Positions 16,957 to 26,125 of a stretch of 64,000 nt of DNA are shown piece by piece. Where the stretch lies: the NCBI GenBank assembly GCA_017305195.1, contig JAFKMU010000059.1, positions 17,402 through 81,401 of the forward strand. Direction: 5' to 3'. Origin of the DNA: Verrucomicrobiota bacterium (GTDB taxonomy: Bacteria; Verrucomicrobiota; Verrucomicrobiia; Chthoniobacterales; Terrimicrobiaceae). Every line of letters begins with the position of its first letter. Position 1 is the first letter of the stretch. A model generated the notes under the pieces. That model saw nothing but the letters and a program-made list of their open reading frames with translations, was not told the origin of the DNA and did no database searches. The translations under genes and the position numbers were made by a program.

Positions 16957-17874
16957 ATGATCGATACAGGTAAAACCCTCGCCCTCGGCATGTTGACCCT
17001 TTGCGTCAACATCGTCCTGATGGCGGTTAAAATATCCGTCGGCATCATCGGAAATTCCTACGCCATGATCGCCGATGGCATTGAGTCAGCCGGAGACATC
17101 CTGTCCTCGATCATCACCTGGGCGGGGTTCCAGCTCTCTCTGCGTCCGGCCGATGAGGATCACCCTTACGGGCATGGCAAGATCGAGTCCCTTGCCGGAT
17201 TTTTTTCCGGTGCGGCTCTTTTTATCGCAGCAGTGGTGATCGGATGGCATTCCGTGCTGGAGATTTTGACGCCGCATCACGCCCCCGCATGGTTCACCCT
17301 GCCGGTTCTTTTCGGCGTGGTCATCGCGAAATGGACTCTCTCCCGGGTCATTCAGAACGTGAACAAGCAGGTGGACAGCCGCGCGCTGGAGGGCGACGCC
17401 TGGCATCATCTCTCCGACGCCATCACCTCTGGCGCCGCCGCGATCGGTATCGCCATCGCCCTGATCGGCGGCCCGGGCTGGGAGGCGGCCGATGATTATG
17501 CGGCCCTTCTCGCCTGCGGCATCATCATCGTCAATGGCACTCTCATCGCAAAGAATGCCCTCCACGAAGTGCTGGATGGCAATGTCTCCGAGGACCTGAT
17601 CCACGAAATGCGCGACATCGCCGCCCAGGTCGAGGGAGTTCGCAAAATCGAGAAATGCCGCATCCGCAAAAGCGGCATCGGCATGTTTATCGAGCTTCAC
17701 GTCTGGATCGATGGAGACCTCAGCGTGAGGGAGGGCCACAGCATCGGGCATCTCGTGAAAAAACGCGTCCAGAACGAGGTTCCCCGGGTGATCGACACCG
17801 TCGTGCACATCGAACCTGCCTCCGACGATATGGAGAGCGCCGCCGATACCGCCGCCCCGGCGAAGGTGTACTGA
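16957..17874 (+). CDS. Cation diffusion facilitator (CDF) metal exporter
   Basis: 305 residues with six membrane helices and a cytosolic C-terminal domain. Metal-site residues are visible: D40 and D47 in AMIADGIESAGD (helix 2) and HHLSD in the fifth helix region. HPYGHGKIES in the helix 2-3 loop is typical of the family. CDF proteins export Zn, Fe, Mn or Co by proton antiport. The HD-DD style tetrad suggests a FieF-like zinc/iron transporter but specificity is an inference. The ATG at 16957 is chosen over a TTG at 16939 because it directly precedes the first helix. Confidence 0.88.
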   Translation: MIDTGKTLALGMLTLCVNIVLMAVKISVGIIGNSYAMIADGIESAGDILSSIITWAGFQLSLRPADEDHPYGHGKIESLAGFFSGAALFIAAVVIGWHSVLEILTPHHAPAWFTLPVLFGVVIAKWTLSRVIQNVNKQVDSRALEGDAWHHLSDAITSGAAAIGIAIALIGGPGWEAADDYAALLACGIIIVNGTLIAKNALHEVLDGNVSEDLIHEMRDIAAQVEGVRKIEKCRIRKSGIGMFIELHVWIDGDLSVREGHSIGHLVKKRVQNEVPRVIDTVVHIEPASDDMESAADTAAPAKVY

Positions 17875-17891
17875 CAAGAGACGCGACGGGC

Positions 17892-18521
17892 TTATTTCAG
17901 ACCCGGAACCTTGCGGTTTTCCGGGCGTAGCCGCCGAGCCATCGAGCGCATCCAGCGTTTCCACCAGACCTGCTCGGCTTCCAGTTGTGCTTCCCGCTGC
18001 CGGACCAGCGTAGGGTCTTCGTAACCGGCGCGGAGGAAGGCCTTCTGGCGATGGATTTCCGCCATGCGATGGAGAGCCCCACCGGTATTCAGCACTTCAT
18101 CGGACAAACGCAACATGCGCCGATTGGGCAGCATTTCCGGCTGCACCCGGCGCACGAGGCCAAATGCGGTTTGCGGGCGATAGCCTGCCGCAGTGAGAAT
18201 GATAATGGCCGCCGCCGGAGAGCGGCTGATCCCGGCCTCGCAGTTTAAAAGCAGCCCCCATTCCGAGAGATCGCTCATCTCACGTCCAAAGCCCACAAGC
18301 TCCTCGATATGCTCCTTCTCCGGTGGCTTGTAGCTCTTGAATCTCGGCAATGTGACCTCAATGTCATCGAGATCGCTGAATGCCAGTGACAAGTCCCTTT
18401 CCACCGAAGGCGGCGGAATCGACTGGTCTTTTTCGCCCGGATCGATCAGACTGACGAAGTGGGATACGGGATGACCATGGTAGTTCTCCACACTCTCACG
18501 AGAACAAACCATCAAGCGCAT
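17892..18521 (-). CDS. Predicted dual-specificity/tyrosine phosphatase (COG5350-like)
   Basis: 209 residues. The phosphatase P-loop CEAGISRS is at 94-101, giving the catalytic Cys94 and phosphate-binding Arg100. The residue before the Cys is Asn, where most cysteine phosphatases have His (HCxxGxxRS). The order of the other blocks (an N-terminal VSLIDPGEK segment carrying a candidate general acid, PSPAAAIIIL helix after the loop) matches a small bacterial group annotated as predicted tyrosine phosphatases. The C-terminal 50 residues are basic and helical. It converges on the CDF gene with 17 bases between stops. Confidence 0.72.
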   Translation of the reverse strand: MRLMVCSRESVENYHGHPVSHFVSLIDPGEKDQSIPPPSVERDLSLAFSDLDDIEVTLPRFKSYKPPEKEHIEELVGFGREMSDLSEWGLLLNCEAGISRSPAAAIIILTAAGYRPQTAFGLVRRVQPEMLPNRRMLRLSDEVLNTGGALHRMAEIHRQKAFLRAGYEDPTLVRQREAQLEAEQVWWKRWMRSMARRLRPENRKVPGLK

Positions 18522-18628
18522 GATCCGCTTCTACTCCGACTCCGGAATTGAACTCAATTTCAAATTTCACGACCGGCCATGCGTTTTGCTTTTGGCACCG
18601 GGAAGCCTGTCGAATACTCTTCCGATTC

Positions 18629-20737
18629 ATGCGAGGTTCCTTCCCTTCGTCTGCGCTTGGTTGCGTGGCGGCCTTTGGCGTTTTTATTTCCTGTCCTCCC
18701 GTTTGGGCTGGAGAGAAGGTCGATCTGGAAAGACTCCAAAACGAGCTGTTGGAAAAAGATGGCGCTGACAGAACGGCTGAGGTCATAGCGGCGCTCCGGG
18801 ACAGTTCGCCTACGGAGAGTCAGGGTTTTACCTACGCCATCCTCTTTGAAATGGCCTGCTCTCAGGCTGACAGGCAGATGCTTCCGGCGCTGATCGATAT
18901 TTTCGAAAAGGTACCGGAGAGATATGAAAAGACCCTGATGTTTGAGGCTCTCGCGATGGCGTGGCTCAAGCTGCATACGCCGGACACCCTGGCAAAGCCG
19001 GTGCAAAGCCGGCCTCCTGCCGAACCTGTCTTCACGCAGAAAGAAAAAACGATAAGCTTTCAGCAAAATGAGGGCAGGTATTGGCGATTGATGTGCGACC
19101 TCCTGCGCGGTGACCATGTGACTGAATCCGTGAAATTGGTGGATCGCTTTGCCTGGGGCGGATGGTGTGGCACTGGCTCTGAGGAGTTTGGCATCCCTCA
19201 GGCTTATGCCCGGGTCATTTGCGATGTGCTGGAGAAGCGGTGGGGCGACATGGCTGACGAGGTTCTTGAGCAGGCGGGCAATCTGGATCCCGCTCTGTCC
19301 GCCCGGTTGCTGGCTGCCGTCCTGGCTGACCCTCATGATACGGTGAGACAATGGGCCGAGTACGCCCGCGCTCATGAAGACGAAAACTTTTACTGGGAGG
19401 AAAGATACCAAAGCCTGCTGGCGATCTCGATCTGCCTCGCAGATGAGCGACGGCTGGATTTCTTGGAATCGTTACTGGAGCAGGTGAGAGAAAAAACCAG
19501 TGTTTTCAAGGCAATAGGGAAGTTCATCCCGACCGCCCAGCGGAACTCGGTTGGCTGGGGGATTCCCGACGGATGGCCGTGCCATGGTCTTGAGCTGGTT
19601 CAAAGCATCCCGACAACCTCGAGCGAGCAAAAACGTGCGATGGAGCTTCTCAACCGGGAGGCTTTTGCGGAACTGCGGGTGAAGGATGCGACGAAACTCG
19701 CGTGGATCCTTGCGCAGAAGCAACGGAAGGAGTCGATTCCCGCCTTGCGACAGTTGCTCAATCACCCTTCTGAGACTGTTGCGAAACAGGCGGCGGAGGG
19801 CCTCATTGCGATGGGGGAAAAGGCGGAGATTCCCGAAAAGCTCGGCGATGTGCGATGTGTCATTGCGCTCAATGGGAAACCGTTTTCCGTATGGTCGGTC
19901 AGAAGCATCGTTACGGGAGAGAAATCGCATAACGCTTCCAATGCTCCGACCAGTGAAGACGGGGTTCTTTTGCTGCCAAGAGACTGGTTCCTGGATCCAG
20001 GTGAACCGGTGAAGAGGATTGTATTGACTAATGTGGAATCTTCGTCGCTGATCACTCCGCGATTCGTCGTGGAAATCCCGCCGCCAGCCGCCGACTCGCG
20101 AGAACCCATCCCGGTGAATATCGAGGCGAAGGTGCTGGCTTTGAGGTTGGTATTGCCTCATCCCATGGAAGAGTATCATGGCCGGGAAATGGCGGTGACG
20201 CTCAGGTCGACCAGGGCAGCGGAGTTGCCGGTATATTCGGGGAGGGATGTCATCAATCTGCCCGTGACCGATCGGGTTGAATTCCCCGCACTTGCTCCCG
20301 GCGCCTATCAGATCGAGCTCCGCATTCCGGGATCAGCGACATGGAAAGGTGAGTTTGTCGTGGGAGAGAAGGATGTGCAGGAGGTTGCGTTGTCCAGAGG
20401 CTCGGATGTTCACTTTGCCCTCCAGCCCATTGAGGCCTGGCAACTTGGAGTGGTTCTACCACAGCTCTGGAGAGATGGCCGGGAATTTCCTGCCGAATTT
20501 GATTACGCTACCAAGACGTTTCGTGGAGTTCCTCCCGGGGCATACACGTTCAGGATTCCCTCCAGCGCCGAGTTGCAAAAGAGACAGGGAGCGGATTCCT
20601 TCGACGGCCCGATGTTTAGTGGAGCGGAAAGGAGCTTTGAGATCAAAGCGGATTCTCCGATTGAGATCGACCTTGGGGAGATCCCTTTGGCCGCACTTCC
20701 CGCGAAACAGGAAAAGAAAAAAACGAGTCGCGAGTGA
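18629..20737 (+). CDS. Large exported protein with HEAT-like repeats, function unknown
   Basis: 702 residues from the ATG at 18629, which starts a signal peptide (MRGSFPSSALGCVAAFGVF, then PPVWAG). The frame is open to 18548, but the region before 18629 has no signal character. Residues about 30-420 are helical repeats; ESIPALRQLLNHPSETVAKQAAEGLIAMGE is a good HEAT/PBS-type unit. The C-terminal third is beta-rich (VNIEAKVLALRLVL, YQIELRIPGS), perhaps Ig-like domains. No enzymatic motif is visible. The last codons are Lys-rich. Its 3' end abuts the putative attachment-site repeat. Confidence 0.7.
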   Translation: MRGSFPSSALGCVAAFGVFISCPPVWAGEKVDLERLQNELLEKDGADRTAEVIAALRDSSPTESQGFTYAILFEMACSQADRQMLPALIDIFEKVPERYEKTLMFEALAMAWLKLHTPDTLAKPVQSRPPAEPVFTQKEKTISFQQNEGRYWRLMCDLLRGDHVTESVKLVDRFAWGGWCGTGSEEFGIPQAYARVICDVLEKRWGDMADEVLEQAGNLDPALSARLLAAVLADPHDTVRQWAEYARAHEDENFYWEERYQSLLAISICLADERRLDFLESLLEQVREKTSVFKAIGKFIPTAQRNSVGWGIPDGWPCHGLELVQSIPTTSSEQKRAMELLNREAFAELRVKDATKLAWILAQKQRKESIPALRQLLNHPSETVAKQAAEGLIAMGEKAEIPEKLGDVRCVIALNGKPFSVWSVRSIVTGEKSHNASNAPTSEDGVLLLPRDWFLDPGEPVKRIVLTNVESSSLITPRFVVEIPPPAADSREPIPVNIEAKVLALRLVLPHPMEEYHGREMAVTLRSTRAAELPVYSGRDVINLPVTDRVEFPALAPGAYQIELRIPGSATWKGEFVVGEKDVQEVALSRGSDVHFALQPIEAWQLGVVLPQLWRDGREFPAEFDYATKTFRGVPPGAYTFRIPSSAELQKRQGADSFDGPMFSGAERSFEIKADSPIEIDLGEIPLAALPAKQEKKKTSRE

Positions 20738-20770
20738 TTTTTCGATCCAGAGCTTTCTGAGAATGGGGAG

Positions 20771-20820
20771 AAACTGCACCGGGTGGGGGGGCGAACCCAC
20801 AACCTTCGGCGCGGGAGGCC
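20771..20820 (-). repeat. Partial tRNA-Arg(CCG) 3'-half: probable attachment site of a genomic island
   Basis: This 50-base stretch repeats 29931-29979 in the same orientation: 45 of 49 aligned bases are identical, with one extra G. It contains the variable, T-arm and acceptor 3' parts of the tRNA-Arg gene found at 29935-30008 plus the adjoining AAAC, and ends in the anticodon arm, so it cannot encode a whole tRNA. Weak similarity (TTCTGAGA, TGG) continues on the lower-coordinate side. A displaced tRNA 3' half at the far end of an integrase-bearing region is what site-specific integration into a tRNA gene leaves. Confidence 0.75.
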
Positions 20821-21233
20821 TCGATCTTTCGAGGAGATGGGCGCTGTAATCTGGAATAGTGTCCAAATCGCAATTTCTCGGGGAGCGTCGTACCTCGAAT
20901 GGAAGGGACCCGTAATGCTTGGGAGACTAGAGGCAGGGAAATGAGCTGGAAGGAAGCGAAATCGAAGAGACTCTTTCGGGGATATACCATGACTGTCGCG
21001 GAGCCCTTGGCTCTGGTCGAGTCAGCCCGGGCCGAAAGGGAGATCGATTCCCAGACCGGGAGGTTCAAAATACTATCCGTTGCAAGTTCACCCGCCCGGC
21101 AGTAGCGTACCGGTGCACTGGAGGCAGTTCACCATACTGGCGGATGAGCCGGACCTCGGAATTCTACCAATTCGCCGGTATGGACAACGTCTGTACTCAG
21201 ATCCTGGGGGCGATCGTTGGCCTGATACGCACT
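20821..21233. other. Gene-free left end of the putative island
   Basis: About 410 bases without a supported gene. A 68-codon frame (20899-21105, plus) has no family resemblance and no convincing start. I see no transposon ends or clear promoter here. The start of the next gene, an ATG at 21234, is chosen by homology, and an in-frame extension back to 21144 looks like non-coding leader. Confidence 0.4.
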
Positions 21234-22646
21234 ATGAAGTATCCCACGATTATTCAGGGGGGAATGGGAGTTGCTGTCTCCGGATGGCTTTTGGCCCGGA
21301 CGGTTTCAAAACTCGGGCAACTGGGCGTCGTCTCCGCCACCGCGCTCGACGTGGTCCTGGCGCGCAAACTGCAAAACGGCGACCCGGATGGCCATCTGCG
21401 ACGCGCCATCGCGGCCTTTCCGGTCGAGGAAATCCGCGGGCAGGTGCTGGAGGACTACTTTTCCCCGCACGGCAAGGCGCCGGGCGAACCTTTCCGCAAC
21501 GTGCCTCTGCTCGGGCCGGATTCGCCACGCAGCCGGGTGGCCTTGGTCGTCCTGGCAAATTTCGTGGAGGTTTTCCTCGCCAAGGAGGGACACGCTGGAG
21601 TGGTGGGGGTCAACCTGATGGAGAAAATCCAGCTCCCGACCTTGCCCGCCCTCTATGGCGCGATGCTGGCCGGGGTCGACTATGTGCTCATGGGCGCGGG
21701 TATTCCTCGCGCCATCCCGCAATGTCTGGACCGCCTCGCCGAGGGTAGCGATGCCACCTTGAGGCTGGACGTCCTGGGCGCTCTGAAAGGCGAGGAATTC
21801 ACTAGCCACTTCAGCCCGGCGGAATTTTGCGGAGGGGCTGCCCCCGTGCTCAGGCGGCCGTTCTTTCTGCCGATCGTCTCGTCGGCCACCCTGGCCATCA
21901 CGCTGGCGCGGAAATCCAATGGCGTCGTGGATGGTTTTGTCGTCGAGGGATCGAGCGCGGGCGGGCACAATGCTCCGCCGCGCGGCCAGATGCAGTTGAA
22001 TGAAAAAGGCGAGCCTGTCTATGGAGTTCGCGACCTCCCGGAGATCGAAAAGATTCGCGACCTCGGCCTGCCCTTCTGGCTGGCTGGCGCGTACGGATCG
22101 CCGGAACGACTGGCCGAGGCGAGGCAGCTCGGCGCCCAAGGCGTTCAACTCGGCACTCCCTTTGCGTATTGCAGCGAATCCGGCATGACCGACGAACTCA
22201 AGACTCGCGTGGTGCGCGAAAGCATCGGTGCGCGGGTGGATGTATTCACTGATCCCAAGGCCTCGCCCACGGGATTTCCGTTCAAGGTGGTGCAGGTGGC
22301 GGGAAGCGTCTCCGAGCAGGAGGTGCGGCAGGCGAGGAGACCGGTCTGCGACCTTGGCGTCCTCCGGCGGGCCTACCGTCGGGATGACGGCACAGTGGGC
22401 TTCCGCTGCCCGAGCGAACCACGGGATGCGTTTTTGCGCAAAGGCGGGGAGGCTGTGGAATCCGAGGGCCGGACGTGCATCTGCAACGGCCTCCTGGCCA
22501 CGATCGGCCTGGGACAAATGCACGACACAGGCACCGAGCCGCCACTGCTGACTGCCGGAGAAGGCGTCAATGAACTCCGCCGTTTCATCCGGGATGGAGA
22601 AACGTCCTACTCTGCTGCCGACGTGCTCCAGCATATGCTTTCCTGA
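21234..22646 (+). CDS. Nitronate monooxygenase-like FMN enzyme (NMO/FabK/PfaD superfamily)
   Basis: 470 residues. The start MKYPTIIQGGMGVAVSGWLLARTVSKLG is the flavin-binding beginning of the 2-nitropropane dioxygenase TIM barrel. VVDGFVVEGSSAGGHNAPPRG holds the conserved GGH catalytic/FMN region, followed by GAQGVQLGTPF. The protein is about 100 residues longer than classical NMOs and has a C-terminal Cys-containing part (RTCICNGLLATIGLG), a feature of the longer PfaD-like branch. It may oxidise nitronates or reduce enoyl groups; the sequence does not separate these. First gene inside the putative island. Confidence 0.8.
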   Translation: MKYPTIIQGGMGVAVSGWLLARTVSKLGQLGVVSATALDVVLARKLQNGDPDGHLRRAIAAFPVEEIRGQVLEDYFSPHGKAPGEPFRNVPLLGPDSPRSRVALVVLANFVEVFLAKEGHAGVVGVNLMEKIQLPTLPALYGAMLAGVDYVLMGAGIPRAIPQCLDRLAEGSDATLRLDVLGALKGEEFTSHFSPAEFCGGAAPVLRRPFFLPIVSSATLAITLARKSNGVVDGFVVEGSSAGGHNAPPRGQMQLNEKGEPVYGVRDLPEIEKIRDLGLPFWLAGAYGSPERLAEARQLGAQGVQLGTPFAYCSESGMTDELKTRVVRESIGARVDVFTDPKASPTGFPFKVVQVAGSVSEQEVRQARRPVCDLGVLRRAYRRDDGTVGFRCPSEPRDAFLRKGGEAVESEGRTCICNGLLATIGLGQMHDTGTEPPLLTAGEGVNELRRFIRDGETSYSAADVLQHMLS

Positions 22647-22656
22647 AAGGACACTC

Positions 22657-23025
22657 ATGCCCGAACTTGATCAAATCCTGGCCTGCTTCCCCTCCGTTCC
22701 CGACTGGAAGGAAGTCTACCTGGATGACGGTCGCCAGAGAATCCTGGGAGATGCCGGGAGGTTTTCGGTGGAAATCATCCTCGGGAGCTCACTCGACCAT
22801 GTTTGCATTTTTTCCGATGATAAGGAACTGGAGGAAATGCTCTCGGTCATGGAGCTGTTTCTTGAGAGTCGGGACTCCGCACTCATCATACAGGATAGAG
22901 TAAGGATTTCCTTCACCCAAAATCCAGACACCCCATTTCATTCCATCCTGGGCACACACACATTGACCATTTTTCGCATCAACGGCTACACGCACTTCCG
23001 GATATCGCCTTCCATTGAGCCTTGA
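22657..23025 (+). CDS. Hypothetical small protein
   Basis: 122 residues from the ATG at 22657, which has GAAAGG eight bases upstream and lies ten bases after the previous stop, so the two genes are probably co-transcribed. The sequence is acidic with alternating beta strands (FSVEIILGSSLDHVCIFSDD, HTLTIFRINGYTHFRI). No known family is recognised, and no signal peptide or membrane segment is visible. The size and strand pattern suggest a compact cytosolic alpha/beta protein. Confidence 0.6.
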   Translation: MPELDQILACFPSVPDWKEVYLDDGRQRILGDAGRFSVEIILGSSLDHVCIFSDDKELEEMLSVMELFLESRDSALIIQDRVRISFTQNPDTPFHSILGTHTLTIFRINGYTHFRISPSIEP

Positions 23026-23077
23026 GAACAGGGAGGGGGATCCGACGGGTTTCTGCCTCGTCGGGCTGCGTTTTTCG

Positions 23078-24313
23078 CTAGCGCAGCGGCGGCTCCAGGA
23101 GCTTCCGTAGGGCGAGCACATTCAGAACGGCCTTGGGCAAAAAGGACGCCGTCTCCACATATTCCTGCTCCTTGCCCGCCGCTGGGTCGTGGGTGGAGCA
23201 GTGGGCGTGGTCGCCCTCGGGGCCGAGCCCGTCGAGAGTGGGAGCCAGATCCCATAGCACGTTCCCATCGCTCAATCCGCCGCGCGATTCCGCCTTTACC
23301 CGGAGGGACATTGCGCGGGCCGCCTCCTGCCAGAGAGCGAGGAGGGTTTCCGAACCCGCGTTCTTCGGCCATGGCGGCGTTTCATCGAGCTGGGTCACGC
23401 GAATCCGGCAGCGATGCGGGTGGGCGTCGCGGCTGGTCAGGTCGCCATCGCCATTCAGAGCGAGCAGGAACCGCTTTTCCTCCTCAAAGACATCCGTCGA
23501 GGACGCGCGCATCTCCAGCGCGGCGCTGGCGGATTCCGGCACGCGGTTGAGCACTTGTCCGCCGGAGATCGTGCCCACATTCACCGTCAGCGCCTTCTCA
23601 TAGCACGTGCGGGCCTCCACCTTCTCAATGACGCGGCAGAGTTGCACGATCGCACTGGCTCCGCGGTCGTGCCTGCTCCCGGCGTGGGAGCTTCGTCCCT
23701 CCACGTCGATCCGGAAGGTGGCGCGGCCCTTGCGCGCCGTCACCAGGGAGAATTCATCGGTATTGCCTCCATCCGGCTCAAAGATCAGGCAGGCTCTCGT
23801 CTGAGGGGGCAGGACCTCCCTGCACCGGATGCCAAAGTCCTCCGAGTCCACCTCCTCGCACGCATTGCACAGGATGACCCAGTTCGTCGCTTCAAAGAGC
23901 CGCGGAGCCTCGCTGCGCAGGACGGAGAGCACGAGATGGATCATGGCGATGCCGCCCTTGATGTCATTCGTGCCCGGCCCATGAATCCGCGTTCCCTCCT
24001 CGCGCCAGTGGAAGGCGTTTCGCTCCTCCTCCTCTGCGGGAAAGACGGTGTCGAGGTGGGCGATCAGGGCGACCGTGGGGCCTGGGACGGCGGGACTCCG
24101 GAGGATGAGGTGATCGCCGTAAGCCGCCAGCCGGTGCGACACGGTGGAGGCCGTGAACCCCAGCGGCTGAAACTGCGCCGCAACCCGGCGCCCGACCGCG
24201 TTGACCCCGGCCGGATTGGTGGAAAAGCTGTTGATGCAGACCATCTCGCGGAGAAATTTCTTCGTTTCCGGCCAGAAGGATTCGCAAGCGCGATAGAGAA
24301 GTGATATGGTCAT
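23078..24313 (-). CDS. M20-family metallopeptidase (carboxypeptidase G2/ArgE type)
   Basis: 411 residues from the ATG at 24313. Metal-site blocks are intact: IAHLDTVF (H86 and D88), GPGTNDIKGG with bridging D117, and ACEEVDS with catalytic Glu153 and metal Glu154; CLIFEPDGG supplies the next acidic ligand and a late His occurs in DHAHCSTHD. The dimerisation domain begins after ARKGRATFRIDVEGRSSHAG. These enzymes release acyl groups or C-terminal residues from amino-acid conjugates. The gene is divergent from the transglutaminase gene, with a CCACTC/GAGTGG inverted pair at 24336-24356 in between that may be regulatory. Confidence 0.87.
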   Translation of the reverse strand: MTISLLYRACESFWPETKKFLREMVCINSFSTNPAGVNAVGRRVAAQFQPLGFTASTVSHRLAAYGDHLILRSPAVPGPTVALIAHLDTVFPAEEEERNAFHWREEGTRIHGPGTNDIKGGIAMIHLVLSVLRSEAPRLFEATNWVILCNACEEVDSEDFGIRCREVLPPQTRACLIFEPDGGNTDEFSLVTARKGRATFRIDVEGRSSHAGSRHDRGASAIVQLCRVIEKVEARTCYEKALTVNVGTISGGQVLNRVPESASAALEMRASSTDVFEEEKRFLLALNGDGDLTSRDAHPHRCRIRVTQLDETPPWPKNAGSETLLALWQEAARAMSLRVKAESRGGLSDGNVLWDLAPTLDGLGPEGDHAHCSTHDPAAGKEQEYVETASFLPKAVLNVLALRKLLEPPLR

Positions 24314-24387
24314 CGGATTATTATGAAAACATCCGCCACTCTTCACCTTGGAGTGGCCGGGCTATCAAGCTCGCACGCCGCATGGAA

Positions 24388-25335
24388 ATGAACAGGCAAA
24401 CCTTTCCCGAGGCTCCTCCGCTGGATCTCACCGTGCGCGTCGGCTGCAAGGTGGATTACGAAACCAGCGTCGAAACGCCCGTGCTGGTCGTCTTCAAGCC
24501 GAGGCAGGATGAGTTTCAGTCCATCCGCCAGGAGAGCATGCGCTTCGATCCCGATCTCTCCGCCACGGAGTTTGAGGATGATCACCAGAATATCGTGTAT
24601 CGACTAACCCTTCGCCCCGGGCTCAACACCATCCAGTACGACGCGATCGTGAAGGTGCCGGGGGTGGCGGAGGATTTCTACTGGCTGGACGAGCCCGTGC
24701 CGCCGTATCTGCTGCCCGCCTCCGTCCTGCGCTACACGCTGCCCTCGCGCTATTGCGACTCGGACAAGCTCCTCGACTTTGCCTGGGATCACTTTGGCCA
24801 CCTCGAGCACGGCCTGCCCCGCGTGCTGGGGATTTGCCAATGGCTGCACGACCACATCGAGTACCGCACCTTTTCCGGGGACTCCAGCCTGTCGGCCTTT
24901 GGCGTCATCCAGCGTGGATACGGTGTCTGCCGGGATCTCGCCCATGCTGTCGTCGCTCTCTGCCGCACCTTCAATCTCCCGGCGCGCTATGTGAGCGGAT
25001 TTGTGCCCGACATCGGATTCCAGGACCCCGGTTCGCCGAACGATTTTCACGCGTACTGCGAGGTTTTCCTCGGCGGACGCTGGCAGATCTTTGACGCGCG
25101 ATATAATACGCCGCGCATCGGTCGCATCCGCATCGCATCAGGTTACGATGCGGTGAACTGCGCGTTCACCACCCTTTACGGGCAGGCGGATCTCAAGCAA
25201 TTCGATGTCTGGGCGTATCAGGTCGATCCCGCCGAGGTCCGCACCGGAGATCCGGTCGATCTTTCAAAACGGCTGTGCGGCACCTCCCGGGTCATCCACC
25301 CGCCGCATCGTCCGGCCCAGGCGGCCACTATTTGA
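24388..25335 (+). CDS. Transglutaminase-like cysteine peptidase-fold protein
   Basis: 315 residues from the ATG at 24388 (ATG at 24382 is equally possible). The Cys-His-Asp triad of the bacterial transglutaminase domain is visible: Cys181 in GYGVCRDLAH, His221 in DFHAYCEVF and Asp236 in QIFDARYN. The N-terminal 120 residues form the beta-rich domain found in COG1305 proteins. There is no signal peptide, so it acts in the cytosol, probably as a protease, amidase or deamidase rather than a cross-linker. It faces away from the M20 peptidase gene. Confidence 0.85.
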   Translation: MNRQTFPEAPPLDLTVRVGCKVDYETSVETPVLVVFKPRQDEFQSIRQESMRFDPDLSATEFEDDHQNIVYRLTLRPGLNTIQYDAIVKVPGVAEDFYWLDEPVPPYLLPASVLRYTLPSRYCDSDKLLDFAWDHFGHLEHGLPRVLGICQWLHDHIEYRTFSGDSSLSAFGVIQRGYGVCRDLAHAVVALCRTFNLPARYVSGFVPDIGFQDPGSPNDFHAYCEVFLGGRWQIFDARYNTPRIGRIRIASGYDAVNCAFTTLYGQADLKQFDVWAYQVDPAEVRTGDPVDLSKRLCGTSRVIHPPHRPAQAATI

Positions 25336-25354
25336 AGAAAAACCGCGAATCCTC

Positions 25355-25744
25355 TCAAGCCTCGGGAGGCTTTCCGTTGTCGCGGATCGGAACCGGCTCG
25401 GGGATCTGCCAGCGGTCGCCGATCGCCTCGAGCCATTCCTTGGTCTTTTCCGCCATCTCATCGGGCAGGGGACGCGGGATCAGTCGGAGCTCCCGCGCGA
25501 TCGTGTCGAGATACGCGCCGCCGATCCAGATGCATCCATCCGCCTGGCGCGAGACCAGCACGGGGACGCGTTCCTTCGCGAGCTGGACGTAGCAGATCGC
25601 ATCCAGCTCGGCCTGCTTGTCCGGCCACGCGACCAGGTGACTCGGGTAATGCCGCGCGGGCATCCGGCTGTCGTGCCGGGCATAATAGACCGGCTCCGTG
25701 CAGGAAATCGTCTGCGTGCCGCTGATCAAGGTGATTCTTTCCAT
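25355..25744 (-). CDS. Hypothetical protein
   Basis: 129 residues, starting MERITLISGTQTISCTEPVYYARHD. The middle contains CYVQLAKERVPVLVSRQADGCIWIGGAYLDTIARELRLIP, suggesting two beta strands and a helix. No recognised family, signal peptide or membrane segment. The coding frame shows the same G/C-rich third positions as neighbouring genes, which supports it being real. Convergent with the transglutaminase gene. Confidence 0.55.
   Translation of the reverse strand: MERITLISGTQTISCTEPVYYARHDSRMPARHYPSHLVAWPDKQAELDAICYVQLAKERVPVLVSRQADGCIWIGGAYLDTIARELRLIPRPLPDEMAEKTKEWLEAIGDRWQIPEPVPIRDNGKPPEA
25357..25372. terminator. Hairpin between convergent genes
   Basis: AAGCCT (25357-25362) pairs perfectly with AGGCTT (25367-25372) around a CGGG loop, between the stop of the transglutaminase gene (25335) and inside the last codons of the convergent hypothetical gene. 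It is followed by only a short T stretch, so termination would be modest. It could serve both directions. Confidence 0.45.
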
Positions 25745-26125
25745 CGTGTCGTCATGAGCCTCCGGTCACGGAGACAGGTTCGCACCATACACGATTGACG
25801 CCATTTTGTAGAGGCGATATGAGCGCTTCCTCGGGTGTTTGTTCTGAGTGATCACTCCGTTCCAATATTCGGCGCTACGATATGTTGATTTTCGGCTTCT
25901 CCCAAGGATATCGAGCTAATGCCTTGGGAGTCCTCAAAAGTTGGCCCGTTGCTAATAAAAAACGGGGTGCCGCAGGTAATATTTCCGAAGCAAAGAGGAA
26001 GTGTATCCGATGAAGTCCCACCAGCCAAAAAAGGCCCGGTGATCTGAGCGTCGCGGCAGAGCAGGCGTTTTGCGCGAGTATCTGCGCCGTAGTGCCCGTA
26101 AGCGGATGCCTGAAAGTCCGGGTGA
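25745..26125. other. Gene-free stretch ahead of the GH130 fragment
   Basis: About 380 bases, locally more A/T-rich than the flanks (for example around 25790-25990), with stops in all frames that matter. The missing N-terminal part of the GH130 gene is not here in any frame, so this DNA replaced it. No inverted-repeat ends of an insertion sequence were recognised. Confidence 0.4.

Noticed and set aside
20456..21068. Minus-strand ORFs resembling the first codons of the integrase frame
   Set aside because: The similarity (PPPGAVS and following) comes from the duplicated tRNA 3' half and its flank, not from a second integrase gene; no recombinase domain follows.
20899..21105. Small plus-strand ORF of 68 codons in the island's left end
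   Set aside because: No ribosome site, no resemblance to known families and ordinary chance length.
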